NCBI RefSeq assembly: GCF_037044555.1
Contig: NZ_CP146275.1
Location: 724,501 to 788,500 of the forward strand
Reading direction: 5' to 3'
From: Pelagibacterium nitratireducens
Lineage (GTDB): Bacteria > Pseudomonadota > Alphaproteobacteria > Rhizobiales > Devosiaceae
Length of the DNA: 64,000 bases
Under the pieces are notes generated by a model. The model was not told the DNA's origin and did no database searches. It saw only the letters and a program-made list of their open reading frames with translations. How positions within the stretch are numbered: the first letter of the stretch is position 1; the number at the start of each line of letters is the position of its first letter. Made by a program: the position numbers and the translations under genes. Positions 57,362 to 64,000 of this stretch are shown piece by piece.

Positions 57362-58173
57362 TGGCGGAACCCGACTATTTCCGCACGCGCGATCACGTAC
57401 CCGATTTCGACGAGCATGTTGCTTGGTATCGTGCGCGCAGCAGCCAGACGCGGGCCGGTCAGCCAAACCGCTGCGATGTCAGATACGGGCAAGGAGAGAA
57501 CGCCAGCCTCGATCTTTTCTTTCCGATGGACAGGGGAGGACTGGCGCCGATCCACCTGTTCATCCATGGCGGGTATTGGCGCATGTTCGACAAGTCCGAT
57601 TTTTCGTTCGTTGCCAATACAGTCTGTGGCGCTGGAGGGATCGCGGCCATCATGAACTATGATCTGATGCCCCATGTCCGGCTGGAGACCATTGTCGGGC
57701 AGGTGCGAGCATGCGCGGCCTGGCTGGTCGCAAACGCGGGCTCGTTCGGGGGCGATCCGAAGCGTCTGAGCGTCTCAGGCCATTCGGCCGGCGCAAATCT
57801 GAGTTGTTTTCTGGTCAGCAAAGACAGTCCGGTGCGCCCGAGCGCCATTCTGGCGCTGAGTGGAATTTACGATCTTGCGCCCCTGCGCCACTCGTTTCTT
57901 CAGCCGGACTTGAAGTTTACCGATAGCGAAATCGCCCGGTTCTCACCGCTCAGTATGGATATCGCGGGGCCCGGAGAGATCACCTTGCTGGTTGGAGACG
58001 CCGAGACCCCACCGTTCCATGAGCAGGCCCGGGCGCTGCGGACAAAATTATCGAACGAGGGGTTTGCCGTCTCGTTCGAAACGGTCGAGACTGCGAACCA
58101 CATGAGCATTGTGGCTCAACTGGAAAGCCCCGGGACGCGCCCGGGACGGCTCCTGTCTGCGATGATTTGTTGA
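57361..58173 (+). CDS. Alpha/beta hydrolase, kynurenine-formamidase-like
   Basis: A 270-residue cytoplasmic hydrolase of the carboxylesterase/BD-FAE type. The oxyanion motif is HLFIHGGYWRMFDKSDF, the nucleophile elbow SVSGHSAGANLSC (Ser near 140), an acid near LLVGDAETPPF and the His in ETANHMSI. N-formylkynurenine formamidases share this HGGYW motif, but no tryptophan genes are here, so an ester, formamide or lactone intermediate of the linked pathway is more likely. Coupled to the aldehyde dehydrogenase by a one-base overlap. Confidence 0.8.
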   Translation: MAEPDYFRTRDHVPDFDEHVAWYRARSSQTRAGQPNRCDVRYGQGENASLDLFFPMDRGGLAPIHLFIHGGYWRMFDKSDFSFVANTVCGAGGIAAIMNYDLMPHVRLETIVGQVRACAAWLVANAGSFGGDPKRLSVSGHSAGANLSCFLVSKDSPVRPSAILALSGIYDLAPLRHSFLQPDLKFTDSEIARFSPLSMDIAGPGEITLLVGDAETPPFHEQARALRTKLSNEGFAVSFETVETANHMSIVAQLESPGTRPGRLLSAMIC

Positions 58174-58215
58174 TCGGCCTTCAAACGCCGTGGGCCAAAA
58201 GCGTTTCCAGATGGC

Positions 58216-59367
58216 CTACCAATTGGTGAAGGAGCCATCCCTGCGGCGCAGATGCGGGGGTTCGGAATATTCGAACGCCGCGGCCTTGAGATAATCCTCG
58301 TTGACCTCGACACCCAGGCCGGGGGCCTCGGGCACGATGTAGTGGCTGCCGTCCATTTCGGTCTGAACAGGGAAGATCTCCCTGTTGTCGAACCCCAGAT
58401 CCTCCACCGGGCTCATGCGGCATTCGAGCCAGGAAAAGTTCGGAACGACGGCGGCCATGTGAACCGAGGCTGCCGTGCAGATCGGCCCGAGCGGATTGTG
58501 CGGCATGAGGTCGACATAATGGGCCTCGCACCAGCCTGCCACTTTCATGGCCTCGGTGAATCCACCCACATTGCAGATGTCGATGCGGGCATGCTGGAGA
58601 ATGTCGCGCTCGAGATAGGGCATGAACTGCCATTTGGACGAGAATTCTTCGCCGATTGCGAAGGGCACCTCGGTCATGCGGCGCAGCGATTCGTAGGCCC
58701 CCGGTGCCTCGTCGCGGATTGGCTCTTCGAGGAAATCGAGCGTGCCCTGTCCCAGTTTCTGGCAGAACGAGGCGGCTTCGGCCACGCTGAGGCGGTGATG
58801 ATATTCCACACCGAGAATGGCCGCGTGGCCCAGTTCGGCGCGTACGGCCCGGACCCAATCGACGGTAGCGGCGATCGATTCACGCGGTTCATAGACCGTT
58901 TCGGCTTCCTGGAATCCGCCCAGCAGGCGAATGCAGTGCCAGCCGGCATCAAAGGCGATCCTGGCCTTTTCCACCATCTGGGGACCGGGGTCGGCCGGAA
59001 CCGTTGCAAAGGCGGGAACGCTCTGACGCGCGCGCCCGCCCAGGAGCTGATAGACCGGAACGCCGAGCGCTTTGCCCTTGATGTCGTAGCACGCAATGTC
59101 GATGGCAGAGATGGCGGCTGCGAGGACGCGCCCGCCTTCGAAATACTGGCTGCGATAGAGCTCCTGCCAGATCCCTGCGGTCTGCATGGGATCGCGGCCG
59201 ATCAGGAACTCGGTGAAATGCTCGATGGCACCGACGACGGCCTTTTCGCGGAAGGAAAGGCCGGATTCGCCCCACCCATGGATGCCCTCGTCGGTTTCGA
59301 TCTTGACGAGCAGTTGGTTGCGAACGCCTACCCAGACCGGATACGCCTTGATTGCCGTTATTTTCAT
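58216..59367 (-). CDS. Enolase-superfamily sugar-acid dehydratase, galactonate-dehydratase (DgoD)-like
   Basis: A 383-residue member of the mandelate racemase family, alignable by eye with Escherichia coli DgoD from MKIT to the C-terminus. Counterparts of DgoD residues occur at a constant offset of 5: H190 (H185), E214 (E209), E240 (E235), H290 in MPHNPLGP (H285), E315 (E310). The first metal ligand, Asp183 in DgoD, is Glu188 here (GVEYHHR), and the usual KxN-type strand is CIRL. It should remove water from an aldonic acid to give a 2-keto-3-deoxy acid. Last gene of the TRAP transporter operon. Substrate uncertain. Confidence 0.85.
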   Translation of the reverse strand: MKITAIKAYPVWVGVRNQLLVKIETDEGIHGWGESGLSFREKAVVGAIEHFTEFLIGRDPMQTAGIWQELYRSQYFEGGRVLAAAISAIDIACYDIKGKALGVPVYQLLGGRARQSVPAFATVPADPGPQMVEKARIAFDAGWHCIRLLGGFQEAETVYEPRESIAATVDWVRAVRAELGHAAILGVEYHHRLSVAEAASFCQKLGQGTLDFLEEPIRDEAPGAYESLRRMTEVPFAIGEEFSSKWQFMPYLERDILQHARIDICNVGGFTEAMKVAGWCEAHYVDLMPHNPLGPICTAASVHMAAVVPNFSWLECRMSPVEDLGFDNREIFPVQTEMDGSHYIVPEAPGLGVEVNEDYLKAAAFEYSEPPHLRRRDGSFTNW

Positions 59368-59419
59368 TGATGTGTCTTCTATTCTTCTTGTCGGTTGGGT
59401 TGGCACGGCCGAGAGCGGC

Positions 59420-60691
59420 CTAGTTGAGAAGGTTCGGAAGCCAGGTCGAGAGTTCGGGGACGAAAACCAGAAGCAGAATGGCCGCGATCTGCGCGATCAG
59501 GAACGGCACAAGGGCTTTAAAGAGTGGCGAGAGACCGATATTGCCGATCTTCATGAGCACGAACAAAACCACTCCAAAGGGCGGTGTGATCAGCCCCATG
59601 GCGAGGGTCAGGATAATGACCATGGCGGCTTGAATCGGGTCGATCCCGAGCTGGGTTATCGTGGGCATGAGCAGAGGCACGAAAATGATGAGTGCCGCGC
59701 CGATATCGAGGAACATGCCCAGGATCAGCATCAGGACGACGACCCCGATCAGAAACAGGGTCGGATCGCCGCCAAAGAACGGCACCATCGCCGAAACGAA
59801 GCTCGAAATGCCCAACAGGTTCAGCGCGTAGGACAGGATGGCAGCCGCCGCGACCAGAAAGTAGATGGTCGCAGTGACCCGCGCCGAGACCACGACGGCG
59901 CGCCAGACATCGGCGATCGAGAGCGAGCGGAAGATCACAAGACCCAGGACGAGCGCCACAAATACCGCGATGCCGCCACCCTCGGTGGCGGTAAAGGCGC
60001 CAGTGACCATGCCGCCGACGATGACGACTGGCAGAATGGCAACGATTGCGCTCTCGATCAGCAACCGCGGCATCTGCTTGCGCTCGACCACGATCGCGGA
60101 TTTGGGCAGGCCCCTGGTCATGGCGGTGACAAAGACCACGGCGACGCATGCAAGGCCCATGATCAGGCCCGGGATGACACCGGCGAGAAACAGATCGACG
60201 ATCGAGAGCCCGGAGACCGCTGCCATGATGATGGCGAGGCCGGACGGGGGAATGATGGGCCCAACGATCGAGGACGAGGCCGTGACCGCAGCGGCGTACT
60301 CCTTGGTGTAGCCTTCTTCGGGCATCACCTTTAAGAAGAACCGCCCAAGGGCGCTGGCGTCGGCGACCGCCGAACCCGATACGCCGGCAAACAGGACTGA
60401 TGCGGTGATGTTGGTATAGGCGGTGCCGCCGGGTATGCGTCCGATCACGAGCGAGGTCGCGCGCACGATCCGGTCGGTGATGCCGCTGATGTTCATAAGC
60501 TCGGCGGCCAGAATATAGAACGGCACGGCCAAGAATATGAAGCTGTCCACGCCGCCGAAAAAGCGCGTGATGATCACCTGGGGCGGAATGCCGAACTGCC
60601 AGATGCCGAACGTGCCGGCCAGGCCAAGGGCGAAGGCGATCGGGATCCCGAAAATGAGCAGCACAAAGGATATGGTTGCAACCCAGGCCAT
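59420..60691 (-). CDS. TRAP transporter large permease (DctM)
   Basis: A 423-residue inner-membrane protein with about twelve helices, starting MAWVATISFVLLIFGIPIAFALGLAG. DctM hallmarks are AVPFYILAAELMNISGITDRIV, GVSGSAVADASALGRFFLKVMPEEGY and SSIVGPIIPPSGLAIIMAAVSGLSI. It carries the substrate inward using a Na+ gradient. It is between dctQ and the DgoD-like dehydratase gene. Confidence 0.92.
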   Translation of the reverse strand: MAWVATISFVLLIFGIPIAFALGLAGTFGIWQFGIPPQVIITRFFGGVDSFIFLAVPFYILAAELMNISGITDRIVRATSLVIGRIPGGTAYTNITASVLFAGVSGSAVADASALGRFFLKVMPEEGYTKEYAAAVTASSSIVGPIIPPSGLAIIMAAVSGLSIVDLFLAGVIPGLIMGLACVAVVFVTAMTRGLPKSAIVVERKQMPRLLIESAIVAILPVVIVGGMVTGAFTATEGGGIAVFVALVLGLVIFRSLSIADVWRAVVVSARVTATIYFLVAAAAILSYALNLLGISSFVSAMVPFFGGDPTLFLIGVVVLMLILGMFLDIGAALIIFVPLLMPTITQLGIDPIQAAMVIILTLAMGLITPPFGVVLFVLMKIGNIGLSPLFKALVPFLIAQIAAILLLVFVPELSTWLPNLLN

Positions 60692-60725
60692 TGGATCACC
60701 TCATCAAAGGCGTTGAAGACATGCG

Positions 60726-61217
60726 CTAGAGGCGCTCGGGTTCGGCATTGGCCGAGGCAAAGCCCGAGATCGCGCACAGGACGATCTGAATGAGCATAAG
60801 AAGGGCGCCCGCAGGAATGGCGAGATAGACCCAGAACATCGAGATGCCCGAGGCGGCCGCGGTCTGGCGCGTGTTGGCCATGGTCGCGGGCCAGCCGTAA
60901 TAGACCAGAAGCACACAGAATAATCCGCCCACCAGATAGGTGGTGGTCAGAACCAAATGGCGCCGATGCGGTGCCAAAAGCTCACCAAGGCTTTCGACGG
61001 CCATGTGCTCGGCATAATAGATGGACGCGGTACCCCCCAGCATCATCACCCAGATCATGGAATAGCGCATGATCTCCTCACCCCAGGGGATCGATGATCC
61101 CAGGATATAGCGACCGAACACCTGCGAGAAATTGAGGCCGCACACGAAGATGAAGATCGCTGCCGCGCTCCACTGGCAGACGAGGGCCAAGCCTTTCGAG
61201 AGGGTCTTTAACCGCAT
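60726..61217 (-). CDS. TRAP transporter small permease (DctQ)
   Basis: A 163-residue protein with four membrane helices. The signature is QVFGRYILGSSIPWGEEIMRYSMIWVMMLGGTASIYYAEHMAVE, typical of DctQ. It pairs with DctM. It follows dctP on the same strand by 57 bases. Confidence 0.9.
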   Translation of the reverse strand: MRLKTLSKGLALVCQWSAAAIFIFVCGLNFSQVFGRYILGSSIPWGEEIMRYSMIWVMMLGGTASIYYAEHMAVESLGELLAPHRRHLVLTTTYLVGGLFCVLLVYYGWPATMANTRQTAAASGISMFWVYLAIPAGALLMLIQIVLCAISGFASANAEPERL

Positions 61218-61274
61218 CGGATTCTCCGCTGAACGATGGCGGGCCGCCTCGCCAGGACGAGACGGCCCTGCGTG

Positions 61275-62297
61275 CTACTGGCCGTAGACCGAGGCCTCTG
61301 CGGTTTCAACGGCCGCTTCGATGCGGTTGAGAACATCTTCGCCGACCTGACCGAGAATGAACTCACGCACGGGCTGATAGACGGCGTCGCGGAACATGGA
61401 CTTTTCCTCGGGCGAGGAAATATGAACCTCGACGCCCATCTCGCGGATTGCGTCGATGGCGGCCCAGTCGCCGGTGGTCTTTTCCACGTTCTCGACAGCG
61501 GCCATCACGCGCGCGCCATCGGCGACGATCTGCTGATGCTCGGGTGTGAGCGAGGTGAACCATTCGTCATTGGCCACAACGATGTGCAGCCCGAACACAT
61601 GCTCGTTGAGGGTCATGTATTGGGCTACCTCAGCGGCTCCGCCCGACAGGTGGACCGATGGCGGGCTTTCAAGGCCATCGACAACGCCCTGCTGGAAGGC
61701 CATCGTGGCTTCCGATCCGGCGATCGGAGTGGGGTCGGCGCCCAGCGCAGAGACCATTTCCATATAGACCGGGCTCTCCATGGTGCGGATCTTCATCCCC
61801 TCCATGTCCTGGGGCGTCTGAATGAGTCGCTCATTGTTGAGGAACGAGCGGAAGCCGTTCTGGGAAAATGCCAAGGCGCGGATGCCGGTCTGTTCGCGGA
61901 TATCTTCGAGCATCCACTGGCCGAATTCACCGCTCATCACTTCCCAGGCGACCGGAGCCGAAGGGAAAAGGTAGGGCATGGACCAGGCCTGGATGGGGGC
62001 GTAAAAGCCGGCAAAGGCGCCATCGGAGGGCAGGGTCATGTGCAAGGTGCCCTGCTGCACCATCTCGGTGGTGTCTCGGACCGAGCCGAGCTGGTTGCCC
62101 GGGAAGATGCGGACGGTGAGATCGCCGCCGCTCTTGTTCTCGACATATTCCTTGAATGCGGTGACCGCGTTGAATTCGGGGTTGTCGCCTTCATACATCT
62201 CCAGCGCAAAGCGAATCTCTTCACTCAAGGCAACCGGGGCGACAGCAAACGATGCCGCAGCCAAAAGGCCAGCGGATAGCGCACGGATTACAGACAT
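61275..62297 (-). CDS. TRAP transporter substrate-binding protein (DctP)
   Basis: A 340-residue periplasmic protein. It has a signal peptide (IRALSAGLLAAASFAVAPVALS) and the DctP fold: MVQQGTLHMTLPSDGAFAGF, FSQNGFRSFLNNERLIQTPQDMEGMKIRTMESPVYMEMVSALGADPTPI with the substrate-binding Arg in KIRTMES, and QQGVVDGLESPP. The Arg usually binds the carboxylate of a sugar acid. A strong GGAGGAG precedes the start. First gene of the TRAP operon. Confidence 0.92.
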   Translation of the reverse strand: MSVIRALSAGLLAAASFAVAPVALSEEIRFALEMYEGDNPEFNAVTAFKEYVENKSGGDLTVRIFPGNQLGSVRDTTEMVQQGTLHMTLPSDGAFAGFYAPIQAWSMPYLFPSAPVAWEVMSGEFGQWMLEDIREQTGIRALAFSQNGFRSFLNNERLIQTPQDMEGMKIRTMESPVYMEMVSALGADPTPIAGSEATMAFQQGVVDGLESPPSVHLSGGAAEVAQYMTLNEHVFGLHIVVANDEWFTSLTPEHQQIVADGARVMAAVENVEKTTGDWAAIDAIREMGVEVHISSPEEKSMFRDAVYQPVREFILGQVGEDVLNRIEAAVETAEASVYGQ

Positions 62298-62419
62298 ATT
62301 CTCCTCCTATATTCTGCAGATTGTGGAAACAAACATCGAAATTATACAAAGTCAATGTCCGATTGTGTGGTAACGGCTTTGCGGGTAGACTCGGGCGAGC
62401 TTGGAAAAGGAGTGCGCTG
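62298..62419. promoter_or_regulatory. Divergent control region of the TRAP operon and its GntR regulator
   Basis: An AT-rich 122-base gap. GATTGTG occurs twice in the same direction (62319-62325 and 62361-62367), 42 bases or four helical turns apart, each followed by a G(A/T)AAC-like end. A TTGTGG-N17-TATACA pair (62321-62349) could be the regulator's promoter. These are candidates for GntR binding. Confidence 0.4.
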
Positions 62420-63094
62420 GTGACTGAGGTTCTGGCATCGAGCGAACGCAGAGTGGTTCGGCCCCGGCCCCGCATGGGGTTGGCCGAATTGATGCGCGAA
62501 GACATCGTTTCGGGCGCGCTGCCGGCCGGAAGCCGGTTGAAAACCATCGAGCTGTCAAAGCGATACGGGGTCAGTACCAATCCGGTTCGCGAGGCCCTGC
62601 ACCAATTGAGCGGAGAGGGATTCGTGGTCTTGTCGCGCAATCGTAGCGCGCAGGTGCGCAGCCTCGATGAGAGCTTCGTGCGCAATATCTTCGACATCCG
62701 TACCCTTATCGAGCCGTATCTGATCCGGGTGTTTGTCGAGCAGGCCCATGAGGACGACCTCGAACGCGCCCGCGCCGTACAGCTTCGCCTCGAGCAGTCG
62801 CAGGGCGATCAGGTCGAATGGGATAGCCTCGACGAGGAATTTCACGGCATCATGTACAAGCGCCACTTCAATGGAGAGGCACGCGCCATTCGTCAGCGTC
62901 ATGGTGAAGTGGTCAGAGCCCTGGCGCGCCGCTATCCGATCAGCTCGGCCCGCCGCGCGGCCGTTCTCAAGGATCACTGGGATATTATCGAGGCCGTCGC
63001 CGCCCATGATGCCGACAGTGCGGCCAGGATCGTCGAACGCCACGCCCGGGGTGCCGAGCGTCACTTGCTGCTTCGAATGCAGGAAGGGCGTTGA
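62420..63094 (+). CDS. GntR family regulator (FCD), divergent from the TRAP operon
   Basis: A 224-residue regulator. The winged helix covers about 18-85 (GLAELMREDIVSGALPAGSRLKTIELSKRYGVSTNPVREALHQLSGEGFVVL). The FCD domain has FDIRTLIEPYLIRVF, DEEFHGIMY and HWDIIEAVAAHDADSA with the metal-binding residues. The start is GTG at 62420 with AAGGAG upstream; the longer frame runs back into dctP. It probably represses the TRAP/dehydratase operon and responds to the sugar acid or its product. Confidence 0.88.
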   Translation: MTEVLASSERRVVRPRPRMGLAELMREDIVSGALPAGSRLKTIELSKRYGVSTNPVREALHQLSGEGFVVLSRNRSAQVRSLDESFVRNIFDIRTLIEPYLIRVFVEQAHEDDLERARAVQLRLEQSQGDQVEWDSLDEEFHGIMYKRHFNGEARAIRQRHGEVVRALARRYPISSARRAAVLKDHWDIIEAVAAHDADSAARIVERHARGAERHLLLRMQEGR

Positions 63095-63187
63095 TCGCGA
63101 AGACTGCGGCCGGTAATCATCATTGCCAGTGACAAAGCATTCGCACCGACGGCGAGCCTGGGCCCCGGCAGGGTCGGCGGCTGCCGC

Positions 63188-63952
63188 TCAGACTGAAATG
63201 GTCAGACCACCATCGACATAGAGGGTGTGACCGTTGACAAAGCTGGCCGCGTCGGATGCGAGGAAGATGGCGGCGCCTTTGAGTTCGTCGAGATCGCCCC
63301 AGCGACCGGCCGGAGTGCGGGCCTCGAGCCAGGCTGTGAATTTTTCGTCTTCGATCAATGCCTTGTTGAGTGGCGTCTTGAAATAGCCCGGCGCTATGGC
63401 ATTGACCTGCAGACCCTTTGCGGCCCAATCGGTGGCCATGCCTCGGGTCAGATTGCGGACGGCGCCTTTGGCGGCCGTATAGGGCGCGACCGAGGTACGG
63501 GCCAGTTCCGACATGGCCGAGGCGATGTTGATGATCTTGCCGTGCCCGCGCCCGAGCATGAACCGCGCGACAGCCTGGGCGACGTAAAAGACCGAGTTGA
63601 GGTTGGTTTTCATCAGTTCGTCCCATTTGTCGTGGGGGAAATCTTCGAGCGGGGCGCGGTGCTGCATGCCGGCATTGTTGATGAGGATATCGATGGGGCC
63701 GATCTCGGCTTCGATCTTGCTGACGGCGGCGTGGACGGCGGCGGGGTCGGTGACATCGAAGGGCGCGATGTGGGCGTCGTGGCCCTGTGCCTTGAGGGTT
63801 TTGGCTGCGGTCTGGAGCTTTTCAGGGTTGCGGCCATTGAGGACAACGCGGGCGCCGTGCGAGGCGAGGCCTTGGGCAAGGGCGTGGCCGATGCCCTGGG
63901 AGGAGCCGGTGACAAGGGCGGTTTTTCCAGTGAGGTCGAAGAGGTCTTTCAT
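63188..63952 (-). CDS. SDR oxidoreductase, gluconate 5-dehydrogenase-like
   Basis: A 254-residue classical SDR. The NAD(P) site is ALVTGSSQGIGHALAQGLASHGARVVLNGRN, then LINNAGMQHRAPLEDF, the catalytic IINIASAMSELARTSVAPYTAAKGAVRNLTRG (Ser, Tyr, Lys), VNAIAPGYFKT and GAAIFLASDAASFVNGHTLYVDGG. It is closest by eye to gluconate 5-dehydrogenase, which interconverts gluconate and 5-ketogluconate. It fits the sugar-acid theme of the adjacent TRAP operon but faces the other GntR gene tail to tail. It may begin or continue an operon running off the right edge. Confidence 0.85.
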   Translation of the reverse strand: MKDLFDLTGKTALVTGSSQGIGHALAQGLASHGARVVLNGRNPEKLQTAAKTLKAQGHDAHIAPFDVTDPAAVHAAVSKIEAEIGPIDILINNAGMQHRAPLEDFPHDKWDELMKTNLNSVFYVAQAVARFMLGRGHGKIINIASAMSELARTSVAPYTAAKGAVRNLTRGMATDWAAKGLQVNAIAPGYFKTPLNKALIEDEKFTAWLEARTPAGRWGDLDELKGAAIFLASDAASFVNGHTLYVDGGLTISV

Positions 63953-64000
63953 GGGCGGCTCCGTGCAGGCAGATAAAGTCGAGGGCCTTGCGACGACTAG

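Noticed and set aside
48633-63952. Right-hand catabolic region as a mobile island
   Set aside because: No integrase, transposase or flanking repeats; the two tRNA genes at 48.2-48.4 kb have no visible partial duplicate elsewhere in the window, and base composition is like the rest.

Overview
The window is about 64 kb of GC-rich, densely coded chromosome with no plasmid, phage or insertion-sequence genes. It looks alphaproteobacterial, order Hyphomicrobiales, probably Devosiaceae-like (Devosia/Pelagibacterium). The support is indirect: a CpdR-type response regulator, a short ModE-type regulator, an RpoH-style CTTG-N18-CCTATCT promoter with a ROSE-like leader on an hsp20 gene, and a short palindromic intergenic repeat of a type I recall from this order. 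There is no rRNA in the window, so the genus is an inference.

Layout. 1-5.6 kb: the end of a K+/H+ antiporter, a flavin reductase, a SufR-like cysteine-rich regulator, an mhqO/mhqD-like quinone-detoxification pair behind nested palindromes, and a membrane diguanylate cyclase. 5.7-14.3 kb: RidA, a VOC dioxygenase, a GntR regulator divergent from a GabD-like aldehyde dehydrogenase, a secreted nuclease, SlyX, a GNAT enzyme, a fructokinase-like kinase, a secreted protein and an MFS transporter. 14.4-16.9 kb: modB, modA, a short modE and eda on the minus strand, with a ModE-box-like palindrome before modA. 17.1-19.8 kb: nadA-nadB. 19.8-23.8 kb: small regulators and enzymes, including a lower-GC HxlR/DHFR-like pair. 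23.8-28.0 kb: a DUF1007-NicO metal exporter fusion, hemH, and an SPFH/NfeD pair. 28.0-29.7 kb: a PomAB-like motor stator. 29.9-35.7 kb: an outer-membrane barrel, galU, galE, a MltB-type transglycosylase and an SGNH hydrolase, ended by a bidirectional terminator. 35.7-41.9 kb: gltD-gltB. 42.3-47.9 kb: dps, hsp20, a lipase-like hydrolase, a GFA protein, hisN, N-formylglutamate amidohydrolase and cpdR. 48.2-48.4 kb: two tRNA-Val genes.

The right quarter (48.6-64 kb) is a catabolic region. A GntR-controlled sugar-type ABC importer with a DJ-1 protein runs leftward. Diverging from it is a four-gene unit: Ldh2-family dehydrogenase, iron alcohol dehydrogenase, aldehyde dehydrogenase and alpha/beta hydrolase. 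Next comes a second GntR-controlled unit with a TRAP transporter and a DgoD-like sugar-acid dehydratase, followed by a gluconate-5-dehydrogenase-like SDR. The substrates cannot be read from sequence. The four-enzyme unit and the DgoD-like protein, which has a changed metal ligand, are the best candidates for undescribed chemistry.

Two families of dispersed intergenic palindromes run through the window. Family R1 has three copies, about 30-base inverted ends, and lies directly after stop codons; one copy has lost its interior. Family R2 has three clear copies and one look-alike.
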